NCBI RefSeq assembly: GCF_019670105.1
Contig: NZ_AP023032.1
Location: 1,544,972-1,608,971, forward strand
Direction of reading: 5' to 3'
From: Agarivorans albus
GTDB lineage: Bacteria; Pseudomonadota; Gammaproteobacteria; Enterobacterales; Celerinatantimonadaceae
DNA: 64,000 nucleotides
The translations under genes were made by a program, and so were the position numbers. The stretch's first letter is position 1. The number at the start of each line of letters is the position of its first letter. Of this stretch, positions 41,890 through 49,569 are shown in pieces. Under the pieces are notes generated by a model. It did no database searches. It was given only the letters and a program-made list of their open reading frames with translations, and had not been told where the DNA came from.

Positions 41890-42100
41890 AGTGTTCAGGA
41901 TTTAGTTGGCTAAGTAGGCTGGAAGATTTTTCTTAGAACTTGCTTATGAGCAATAAAAAGCCGTTTTTTGGTGTTATACCAATGAGGAAGTTGCAGCTTT
42001 AGGGTTAAACAATGACGGGTTAGTTCCTAAATGCTTCTACTAAATATCGCGGGCTTGTTTATAAGCACCAATAGAAAGGTCTTTTTTAAATTTATTGAAT

Positions 42101-42128
42101 AATCCGAGCGGGCTTAGTCACTCGGATT
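42101..42128 (-). terminator. Terminator behind the small membrane-protein gene
   Basis: Arms AATCCGAG (42101-42108) and CTCGGATT (42121-42128) enclose a 12-base loop, with an AT-rich flank on either side. It lies about 70 bases after the stop of the minus-strand gene at 42197. Confidence 0.6.
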
Positions 42129-42196
42129 TGTTATTGAGTTTACTAAATCGAATGCTCTCTAGATAAATGGAATTAAGTGAGCATTGTTGATTTAAA

Positions 42197-42487
42197 TTAA
42201 GCTGCTTTGGTGTTTTCTTCAGTGGCGGTTTTTAGCATGTAAACACCACCTACAATGGCAGCAATACCAAATACAATAAACCCATAAGCTTTGTTTTTTT
42301 GTGCTTCTAATGCTGCATCTAAACCTAGCCCGCCCAGTAAATCATTCCCAGCACCACCAAATAAACCGCCTAAGGCTTGCGCTTGTTGCTCAGCGACTGC
42401 GATGTCATTAAGGCTAAAGCCACCAATGGCAATTAGAATTACACCAATTACTGCCACAACGATACCTACGGTTTTCTTAGTGCTCAT
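42197..42487 (-). CDS. Small two-helix membrane protein (DUF3185-like)
   Basis: This 96-residue protein has two membrane helices (residues about 6-26 and 68-87) around a Gly/Leu-rich loop (GGLFGGAGNDLLGGLGL). The start MSTKKTVGIVVAVIGVILIAIG resembles DUF3185 proteins of marine gammaproteobacteria; the function is unknown. The ATG has AAGGAA nearby. It is flanked by its own terminator and stands alone. Confidence 0.7.
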   Translation of the reverse strand: MSTKKTVGIVVAVIGVILIAIGGFSLNDIAVAEQQAQALGGLFGGAGNDLLGGLGLDAALEAQKNKAYGFIVFGIAAIVGGVYMLKTATEENTKAA

Positions 42488-42819
42488 TTTAGAATTTCCT
42501 TATTAATCAGTTATCTGAGCGCGAAATATAGCATCGGTAAATCTAATGACAATATGCCGAGAATCGGATGCTTGTTTGCTGTTCGTATAACTAAAATAGC
42601 TAAAAAAATTCGTTGGATTTTGTAAGGGGTGTGACTTATTTGTCTTGTGTGATGGTGTTTATTTGTTGTTGTTTTTATAAAGCTTATAAATTAATCAAGC
42701 TGATTTTAAATGGAAGGTTTAGGACTTGTTTTTGCTAGGAATGAGAACGGTACTTAATAGATAAAGGCGAAGCTAAGGGTTTTAGCTTCGCCTTTATTAC
42801 TGTTTACTTACCGTTTAGC
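42488..42819. other. AT-rich intergenic region
   Basis: This 332-base AT-rich gap holds the promoter side of the small membrane-protein gene and, at 42761-42797, a strong terminator for the HAD phosphatase gene. Nothing else is supported. Confidence 0.45.
42761..42797. terminator. Strong rho-independent terminator of the HAD phosphatase gene
   Basis: Perfect 16-bp arms (42761-42776 and 42782-42797) pair ATAAAGGCGAAGCTAA with TTAGCTTCGCCTTTAT around a five-base loop. The A/T-rich ends make it usable from both sides; it lies 23 bases after the minus-strand stop. Confidence 0.85.
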
Positions 42820-43644
42820 TTAACTGGTTGGGCAAAGCGTACTTAGTACATTTTCTTCAATGGCTACAGCAACTCCATCTTCTTTATTGCTTGGGGCTAT
42901 GTAGTTAGCCATTGCTTTAATTTCAGGATCAGCGTTTGCCATCGCAACCGCTAAACCCGCGTATTGCAGCATGTGGCGGTCGTTGTCGGCGTCACCAGCA
43001 CACATTACCTGAGACGCATTTAAACCCAAGATATTGGCTAGCTGTTCTACACCCACACCTTTGTTGCTGTCACGGTGCAAAAACTCTAAGAAAAACGGCG
43101 CACTGCGCACTACTGTGTATTGTTTGCGTAACTCAGCAGGCAAGTTGGCAATAGCTTTGTCGAGTATGCTTTCCTCAGCTACAAACATAATTTTGGTAAG
43201 TGCATCGTTTGCTTGCAGTGAGGCAAAGTTAACTTCACTTACATCCATGCCGTTAATAGAAGATTCTATATCGGTCCAAGGGTTGTGCTGTTGAGTAATA
43301 AGGCCATGCTCTGCAGAGAAGGCGTGGATAAAAACACCTAATTGCTCCGCTACTTTGGCTAGCTGTGTACCATCGCTGCCATTGAGCGTGGTTTTATGAA
43401 TGATTTCTCCACTGCCTACACGCTGTACTAAAGAGCCGTTATAGGAAATAACAAAATCTCGGTCGCTGGTTAACTCGAGTTGCTCTAAATAAGGACGTAA
43501 ACCTTCTAGTGGACGACCCGATGCAAGTACTACTTTTACACCCGCTTGCTTAGCTTGTTGAATGGCTTGATAAGTGCGCGGAGTGATTTTTTTCTCGTCA
43601 TTGAGAAGTGTGCCGTCCATATCTAGGGCGATAAGTTTAATCAT
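42820..43644 (-). CDS. Cof-type HAD phosphatase (YidA-like)
   Basis: This 274-residue haloacid-dehalogenase-type hydrolase belongs to the Cof subfamily, which dephosphorylates sugar phosphates and similar small substrates. Motif I is DMDGTLL (residues 8-14), motif II is VLASGRP, a Lys (GVGVEQL region preceded by SNKG) supplies motif III, and motif IV is CAGDADND. Length is that of E. coli YidA (270). The exact substrate cannot be told. It stands alone and ends in a strong hairpin. Confidence 0.88.
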   Translation of the reverse strand: MIKLIALDMDGTLLNDEKKITPRTYQAIQQAKQAGVKVVLASGRPLEGLRPYLEQLELTSDRDFVISYNGSLVQRVGSGEIIHKTTLNGSDGTQLAKVAEQLGVFIHAFSAEHGLITQQHNPWTDIESSINGMDVSEVNFASLQANDALTKIMFVAEESILDKAIANLPAELRKQYTVVRSAPFFLEFLHRDSNKGVGVEQLANILGLNASQVMCAGDADNDRHMLQYAGLAVAMANADPEIKAMANYIAPSNKEDGVAVAIEENVLSTLCPTS

Positions 43645-43879
43645 ATATGGGCAAACCTTTAGTGAGTGCTAAACAAGCCGAAGTAGGCTAACAGCTAACG
43701 TTGTATAAATGAGCGGCGATTCTACCTTAAAACTGTGACATTGGTGCAATTTAGATCAATCTATCCTTAGCTTTGTGTGTTTGCTGCTGCTTGGTAGGCC
43801 TTGGTTCTCATGCTAGGGTGCGCTTAGGATAATTGAGTGCGGTTAATCGTAGCTATATTTGTTGAAAAAAGGAGGTACG

Positions 43880-44368
43880 GTGTTTTATCAGGTAAGTAAT
43901 CAACATGATATTCAACAGCTTACAGAGTTGGCCAGAGAGATATGGCTAGAGCATTATACGCCGATTATTGGTGTTGAGCAGGTGGAATACATGCTTAGTA
44001 CTTTTCACTCGGCTACCCGCGTAGCTGAGCAAATTGAGACCGAGCAGTATTATTACTATCTGTTGCAGAGTGAAGGTGAAAACCTAGGTTACCTAGGGGT
44101 TCAGCGACAGGAACAGCAGCTATTTTTAAGTAAGATTTACGTACATTCTCGTTTTCGAGGTCGAGGTTATGCTAAACAAGCAATGAACTTTGCCAAACAA
44201 CTTGCCAATGAATTTGGTTTGCAGCAAATAACGCTGACAGTAAACCGACATAATCATGACTCTATAGCTGCATATCAAAAAATGGGTTTTGTTAAAGTAG
44301 CTGAGCAATGCACCGATATTGGCCAAGGTTATGTTATGGACGATTGGGTAATGGCATTGGCGTTGTAG
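43880..44368 (+). CDS. GNAT-family N-acetyltransferase
   Basis: This GNAT protein has about 162 residues. The acetyl-CoA loop reads VHSRFRGRGYAKQAM, and the C-terminal strand (LTVNRHNHDSIAAYQKMGF) is a typical motif B. The substrate is unknown. An AGGAGGT site at 43870-43876 sits just before a GTG at 43880, which I use; a TTG at 43859 would add seven residues but would bury the ribosome site in the coding frame. The gene is followed 42 bases later by a GNAT-methyltransferase fusion on the same strand. Confidence 0.78.
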   Translation: MFYQVSNQHDIQQLTELAREIWLEHYTPIIGVEQVEYMLSTFHSATRVAEQIETEQYYYYLLQSEGENLGYLGVQRQEQQLFLSKIYVHSRFRGRGYAKQAMNFAKQLANEFGLQQITLTVNRHNHDSIAAYQKMGFVKVAEQCTDIGQGYVMDDWVMALAL

Positions 44369-44410
44369 CTAGAAAGCTTATTAGGTGGGTATTGTTTTAG
44401 GAATCGGGTT

Positions 44411-45751
44411 ATGGAAAAAGCTCAGTTTACAGTTCAACAAGGCTGGCCAGAACATCACAGGAAGACGGTGGCAGCCTTGTACGAACAAGCTTTTGGACAA
44501 AAGTTTCGCTTGGCTGTTCCCAATCAACGGCAGCGTATCGCGCTGTTGGCCCAGTCTTTTAAGCCTGAATATGCGCTGTCGGTAATCGATCAAGGACGTT
44601 TAGTTGCGGTGGCAGGTTTTCAAACCCCTAAAGCAGGGTTTACCAGCGGAATTGGCTGGCAAGGTTTGGTTGATTTGTTGGGCTACGTAAAAGGCGCTTG
44701 GGCAGCTTTAGTATTTAGCTTGTTTGAACGTAAACCAAGTCAGCACACTATGGTGATGGATGGCATCGCGGTGGCAGAAGAATACCGGGGTAAGGGTTTA
44801 GGCTCCATGCTGTTAGATGGCATTATTCAGCAAGCGCAAGTGCAGGGGTTTTCTAAGGTGCGCTTAGATGTCATCGACAGTAATCCAAGAGCCAAAAAGC
44901 TTTACCTTGCTAAAGGTTTTAAACAAGTAAAACGAGAGTATTATCCCTATCTAAACTGGTTGTTGGGCTTTAGTGGCTCAAGCACTTTAGAGTATTCAAT
45001 TCACCCTCAACTTTCTCAGCAGCAAGGCGCTAACTTAAAGGCTAAATCTATGCCTCAAAAACCTGCTATGTATTCCACTTATGCCAAAGAATACGATGTG
45101 GCTATTCAAGACAACATTTACAACGCGCATTACGAGCGCCCTTCATTGCAAGCCATGTTAGGTGAACTCGCAGGTAAAACAGTGCTCGATTTAGGCTGTG
45201 GCTCAGGCGTGTATGCAGAGTATTTGTTAACTAAGGGCGCTAAAGTAACGGCGATTGACAGTTCAAGTGAAATGGTGGCCTTGGTAAAGCAAAAATTGGC
45301 TACTCAGTTAACGGTGTATCAGCAAGATTTAGCCTCGGGATTGCCAGAGGAAGCGGATGCCAGTTATGACTTAGTGATCTGCCCTTTAATGCTGCATTAT
45401 CTGCAAGACCTAAATCCGCTATTTGTCGATGTGAAGCGCGTACTAAAGGTTGGTGGTAGTTTTGTATTTTCTACTCATCACCCGATGGTAGATATTGAAG
45501 CGAGCCCCAGTGGTAACTACTTTGCAACCGAGCAAGTAACCGAAATGTGGGATACGGTTGGCAAACCGGTTGAGGTGAGTTTTTACCGCAGGCCGCTCTC
45601 TGCTTTGATAACTGCGCTTACCGATCATGAAATGGTGATTACCGAGTTAAGCGAAGGTAAACCTAGTGAGGCACTAAAAACAATCTCGCCGGAGCATTAC
45701 CAACGTTTAAGTGAGCACCCCCAATTTTTGTTTATTAAGGCGCTTGCTTAA
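44411..45751 (+). CDS. GNAT acetyltransferase-SAM methyltransferase fusion
   Basis: This 446-residue protein has two enzyme domains. Residues 1-195 are a GNAT acetyltransferase with the acetyl-CoA loop AEEYRGKGLGSMLL near 122-135 and the motif DVIDSNPRAKKLYLAKGF. After a short linker (about 196-215), residues 216-446 are a class I SAM methyltransferase with motif I VLDLGCGSGVYAEYL near 257, AIDSSSEM as the acidic loop, and a distal DLVICPLMLHYL. There is no signal peptide. The substrate is unknown; the fusion suggests both modifications hit one molecule. ATG start, weak ribosome site. Confidence 0.82.
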   Translation: MEKAQFTVQQGWPEHHRKTVAALYEQAFGQKFRLAVPNQRQRIALLAQSFKPEYALSVIDQGRLVAVAGFQTPKAGFTSGIGWQGLVDLLGYVKGAWAALVFSLFERKPSQHTMVMDGIAVAEEYRGKGLGSMLLDGIIQQAQVQGFSKVRLDVIDSNPRAKKLYLAKGFKQVKREYYPYLNWLLGFSGSSTLEYSIHPQLSQQQGANLKAKSMPQKPAMYSTYAKEYDVAIQDNIYNAHYERPSLQAMLGELAGKTVLDLGCGSGVYAEYLLTKGAKVTAIDSSSEMVALVKQKLATQLTVYQQDLASGLPEEADASYDLVICPLMLHYLQDLNPLFVDVKRVLKVGGSFVFSTHHPMVDIEASPSGNYFATEQVTEMWDTVGKPVEVSFYRRPLSALITALTDHEMVITELSEGKPSEALKTISPEHYQRLSEHPQFLFIKALA

Positions 45752-45868
45752 TTACACCGAACACAATAGTTAATTTTTAGGCTTTCCATTCTGCTGGTTT
45801 AAATCTATTACTTTTATAGTTTGAGTACATAACAAAACTTATAAAGCGATAACAGCAAGGGAAAGACC

Positions 45869-46051
45869 ATGAGATACAACCTACTCAGCATAGTGCTCGT
45901 TGCCACCGTGGCGGCCTGCACATCTGTTAGCCAGCCAGAGCCAGATCCTGTTGTGGAAATAGTGGCATTAGCTCAAACGAACACGTTGCTAACCAAGAGC
46001 TCGAGCTCACCATTCCAGCTTATAGCATCAAGGTTTTCTCTTTATCACTAA
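45869..46051 (+). pseudogene. Lipoprotein leader joined to a frameshifted remnant
   Basis: A good ATG with GGGAAAG upstream opens a lipoprotein leader (MRYNLLSIVLVATVAAC, lipobox VAAC), but the frame runs only 60 residues and its second half looks random. In the frame shifted by two, the same bases read ANQELELTIPAYSIKVFSLS then LN and a stop, which resembles the last beta-strand of glycoside hydrolases such as arabinofuranosidases. I read this as a gene with a large internal deletion and a frameshift. It could instead be a genuine small lipoprotein. Confidence 0.45.
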
Positions 46052-46081
46052 ATTAGCCAAGTGGTTAAGTGATTAAGTTTG

Positions 46082-46119
46082 GGAGCTAGCTCCAGGCCAT
46101 TTAGCTAAGTAAATGGCCT
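46082..46119. repeat. Two adjoining inverted repeats behind ycjF
   Basis: A perfect 12-bp palindrome GGAGCTAGCTCC (46082-46093) directly abuts a hairpin with perfect 10-bp arms AGGCCATTTA (46094-46103) and TAAATGGCCT (46110-46119). They lie between the broken lipoprotein gene and the end of ycjF. No T-run follows on either strand, so a simple terminator is not certain. Confidence 0.6.
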
Positions 46120-46135
46120 ATTGAAGACAGCGTTC

Positions 46136-47170
46136 TTAGCCTTTTAGCTTCTGTTTTACTTTGTCTAACAGTATGCCTTTTAGCTGTTGAGTCTTGGGTT
46201 TGTTGTTGAGTGTCCAAGGTATCGGCCTAACTTGCTCCATGGTTTTGAAACCAAGGCGGGCAGTAAGTAAACCTGCACCAATACCCTGTGCTGCTTTAGC
46301 AGATAACTTGGCAGTAAGTTCTGCGCCTAATAGGTCACTGCCTACATCGGCTACAACTTCGCTCGCTGCTGCGTAAATCATGTTAGCAAATACTTGTTTG
46401 ATAAGCCGAATTCGGCTTAAGTAACCCAGTTCTATGCCATAAATTTTGGCAACGGCTTCAATCATTTTGATATTGCGCCAAAAGATAATCAGCATATCGA
46501 CTAGCGCTAAAGGACTTATTGCAACCAATACTGCCGCTTCGCTAGACCATTTGCTAATCACTTGTTTGGCGCGATTATCTAAAGGACTTAATACCGTTTC
46601 GCTGTATAAGCTTACGATCTCTTTGCTGGTATGGCTGTCACTTAGCCAATTCTTCCAGCTCAAGTATTCTTGGCTGTCGGTTAAGCCTTGTAGTTTGGCC
46701 AGCTTTTCACAGTAGGCTTTAGCTTTTGAACCATCACAGCTCTCTTGGTCAAGCAAGGCAGCGCCTAATAGGTGTTCTTTTTGATAGTGTTTTAGGCGGC
46801 GTAGTTTGGCTAGTTCTCTAAAGCTTATTGCTCCTAAACCCATCACAATGCTGGCTAATACTGCGCTATATATTGCTGCGCGAGTTGGCGAGCTTTGCCA
46901 AAGTTCACTAAGGCTTAGCGCCATTTCTCCAAAGGCGATAATTAAGGCGGCGCTAAAGCCGTATTTTAACCAAGGGCTGGCTTTTTTCGGATGCAGTTCA
47001 ATGTCTAGAGGTTCTAATTGCTCCAGAGTGTCGTCTTCTTGCCAATTTAGCTCTTCATCGAGCACTTGTTTACTGGCCAATGGGGCAGGCTTGCCTTGTG
47101 TCTCTTCAGCTTGTTCATTTGGGATTTCATCGGTATGCAGCACTTGGCGCTGCTTTATAGGGGGATTCAT
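46136..47170 (-). CDS. ycjF: YcjF/TIGR01620 membrane protein
   Basis: This 344-residue inner-membrane protein is of the YcjF family (DUF697). A charged N-terminal part with no signal peptide (QRQVLHTDEIPNEQAEE) is followed by two membrane helices near 90-130 (LKYGFSAALIIAFGEMALSL is the first), and by a C-terminal DUF697 domain with VAISPLALVDMLIIFWRNIKM. It overlaps ycjX by four bases, the arrangement kept across gammaproteobacteria. The pair is linked to phage-shock and stress responses in E. coli; the biochemical role is unknown. Confidence 0.9.
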   Translation of the reverse strand: MNPPIKQRQVLHTDEIPNEQAEETQGKPAPLASKQVLDEELNWQEDDTLEQLEPLDIELHPKKASPWLKYGFSAALIIAFGEMALSLSELWQSSPTRAAIYSAVLASIVMGLGAISFRELAKLRRLKHYQKEHLLGAALLDQESCDGSKAKAYCEKLAKLQGLTDSQEYLSWKNWLSDSHTSKEIVSLYSETVLSPLDNRAKQVISKWSSEAAVLVAISPLALVDMLIIFWRNIKMIEAVAKIYGIELGYLSRIRLIKQVFANMIYAAASEVVADVGSDLLGAELTAKLSAKAAQGIGAGLLTARLGFKTMEQVRPIPWTLNNKPKTQQLKGILLDKVKQKLKG

Positions 47171-48594
47171 TTAAATTTATCTCCTAGCAAAAACTCAATC
47201 GCTTGGTCGATACGGTGATGAGGGAGAGCCTGATAAGGGCTGGTGATTGGCGCTTGAAAAGGACTAAACTCGAAGCCTTGTTGCTGCCAAAAATCTTGCT
47301 GGGGTAACTGGCTAGGCACTTCACCAGGAAACAAAGTGGTTTGTTGCTGACTTTCTACATCACTTTGCAATATACCTTTAATAGCAGAAATGCTTTCTCC
47401 ATTCAGCTGGGCTTTACCGCTTTGTGTGGCTTTAATAGACGCTAAGGCCATTGTATCGGTAGTAATGCCTTCAAATTTCACATGGCGTTTGCCTTCAGCG
47501 ACGACTTCACTTAGCAGTTGCACCAAGTTGCTGTGTTGATCGATGCTCACATGGTCGGCTTTAGTGGCGGCAAAAAGCAGTTTGTCGATTTTGGGAGCAA
47601 ACAAGCGGCGCAGTAAACTGGTTTTCCCATAGTTAAAGCTGTGAAGTATTTGGTTTACTGCTAACTGCATATCGCAAAAACTATCGTGGCCGCTATTGAG
47701 AGGGCTTAAGCAATCCACCAACACGGTTTGTCGATCAAACTTGATAAAGTGCTGCTGGTAAAACTGCTTTACTACATGCTCTTTATAGTATTCAAAACGT
47801 TGTTCTAACAAGCCTAGATATGATTGTTTATGTTGTTTTTTATCTTTGCTAGGACTATTTGCTAGCGCTGCTGGTAGCGGGAAAAATGCCAGCACTGGCG
47901 CACCCGCCAACTCACCAGGTAGTACAAATCGACCCGGTTGAATGTGGTGCATACCTAGTTGTTGTTTGCATTGGTGCAAGTAGTCGGTGTAAGTATTAGC
48001 AATGTCGGCCATGCGATTTTCGTCGGCAATGCTATGAATATCTAAGTCCTGCACCATAGCTTGCCAAACGCTGGCGAGTTCGGTTTTGCGTGAGTCCTGC
48101 AAACTGCTTTCTATATGTTCGCACCATTGAGCATAACTTTGCTCAAGTAAGGGCAGATCAAGTAGCCACTCGCCAGGGTAGTCAACAATGTCTAGGTTGA
48201 GTGTGGCAGTGTTGTTGAGCTTTCTCCACAGCATTGATTGTGGGGTATATCGCAACTTGAGGCGTATTTCACTTACCCCATGAGTGGGCGAAGGCCAGCT
48301 TGGCGGCTGGCTGTGTAGCGCATCCATTCCACCTTGGTAATCAAAACTGGCTACATGTAAGTGCGGCTGCTGGGTGCGTTTAGCCCCTAAAAAGCGGTGT
48401 TCACGGGCTAACTTCCATAAGGGCAGTTGGTGGTTCTCTGCACCCAATAGCAACTGATTGACTAGGGAGGTGATAAAGGCGGTTTTACCTGCGCCACTTA
48501 AGCCTGTTACCGCTAAACGCATGTGTTTATCCATAGTTAGCTTAGCTAGGTCATCGGCTTTCGTTTTAACGCTAGATAGTCGAGAAAAATTCAT
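47167..48594 (-). CDS. ycjX: YcjX-family P-loop NTPase
   Basis: This 475-residue GTPase-like protein is of the YcjX family (DUF463). The P-loop is GLSGAGKTAF near residues 32-41, the DxxG-like segment is LDIVDYPGEWLLDLPLL, and FAATKADHVS supplies the base-specificity region. The order and length match E. coli YcjX (465). It is cotranscribed with ycjF, whose start overlaps its stop. Regulation by sigma-54/PspF, as in E. coli, could not be confirmed from the leader here. Confidence 0.92.
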   Translation of the reverse strand: MNFSRLSSVKTKADDLAKLTMDKHMRLAVTGLSGAGKTAFITSLVNQLLLGAENHQLPLWKLAREHRFLGAKRTQQPHLHVASFDYQGGMDALHSQPPSWPSPTHGVSEIRLKLRYTPQSMLWRKLNNTATLNLDIVDYPGEWLLDLPLLEQSYAQWCEHIESSLQDSRKTELASVWQAMVQDLDIHSIADENRMADIANTYTDYLHQCKQQLGMHHIQPGRFVLPGELAGAPVLAFFPLPAALANSPSKDKKQHKQSYLGLLEQRFEYYKEHVVKQFYQQHFIKFDRQTVLVDCLSPLNSGHDSFCDMQLAVNQILHSFNYGKTSLLRRLFAPKIDKLLFAATKADHVSIDQHSNLVQLLSEVVAEGKRHVKFEGITTDTMALASIKATQSGKAQLNGESISAIKGILQSDVESQQQTTLFPGEVPSQLPQQDFWQQQGFEFSPFQAPITSPYQALPHHRIDQAIEFLLGDKFK

Positions 48595-49569
48595 GAATAC
48601 AGCTGCAACCTTTTATGGGTGATTACTAGGGTCTATTGACCGTTCGTGGCAAAATTGAGTTCGAGACAGCATCATTTTCAGCGCACTTCTAATCTGTTAC
48701 TGGCTTCTTATTTAGGCTAACCGTACGTCAAGCCTCTGCTTTGGATAAATAACTCTGCTTACTGCCGCAAATAACAGCTCGAATGATCAACAAGCTCTAA
48801 TTAATATCAGGGCTTATCACCCAAGATTCAAGTTAGGGGGCTAACCTCAGCTGGTTTTCGCCTAGGCCCTAATGTACCAAAGTTTGGCTGGTGCCAAGAT
48901 TAAACTTTGTTCATCTAAGGGCTGGCTAGCTGCAAGTGTTGTTTCCTTGCAAGCTTTTCACTACATCCCATTGAGGTAATTTGATAGTAACGATAAATAA
49001 AGAAGGGAATAATATTTTTAAGTGGAAAAAATAAATGTAATTAAAAATTTCAATATTTATAGATGTTTTAAATATTGTATGGTGAGCTCGCTTTTATTAG
49101 CAGTAAAAGCTTTGCTTTAATTGTTTGATTACTTTCTTCTTAGGTAATATTAAATAATTTCTCGCTGTAATAGGCACTTGCTTCACACTTTAGAGTATCT
49201 CCTTTGCTCTTCGTTGACACACACCGATATGTCAGTAAATTACCTGAAGTTGATGTTTTGTTGATGTTATCGGCGTCGATAAGGCAGTAAACGAAAGAGT
49301 TATAAACTCTCAATTAGCCACAAGGACCAGTGATGCAGCGTTAAAATAGTGGAGATCTCCACAATGCAGATATTATGTCTTAGCTTGCAAGCAAGATTAC
49401 AGAGCAGTTTTTTACAGCTCACTTAAAGTAAAAGAAAACAATAGCACTAAGATGTAATGTATTGAATGCTTCTGCTGTTTTAAACGTTGTCGTAACAATA
49501 TAATTTAATTCTATAAATTGGTCTTTGTGTTCATTAAATATAGTAATCATGGGAAAGGATTTACTAATA
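48595..49569. other. Long AT-rich leader between ycjX and the amylase gene
   Basis: This 975-base gap is very AT-rich between 48960 and 49170. It must hold the divergent promoters of ycjX and the amylase gene. Apart from the palindrome at 49349-49362 I see no gene, repeat or RNA that I can support. Its length leaves room for a long regulated leader or an unrecognised small RNA. Confidence 0.4.
49349..49362. promoter_or_regulatory. Perfect 14-bp palindrome upstream of the amylase gene
   Basis: GTGGAGATCTCCAC is fully self-complementary and lies 208 bases upstream of the amylase ATG. A GC-rich symmetric site in AT-rich surroundings fits an operator for a dimeric regulator, possibly one sensing maltodextrins. 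Function is inferred. Confidence 0.35.

Larger units (their letters stand above)
41783..42196. other. phnC upstream region
   Basis: This 414-base gap holds the phn promoter with its PhoB and PhnF-type sites (41828-41889) and, at its far end, the terminator of the small membrane-protein gene (42101-42128). Between 41900 and 42100 I see no further structure I can support. Confidence 0.5.

Noticed and set aside
41941-41962. Terminator-like hairpin TTGCT/AGCAA upstream of phnC
   Set aside because: Only five base pairs with a four-base loop, and no gene ends nearby in the right direction.
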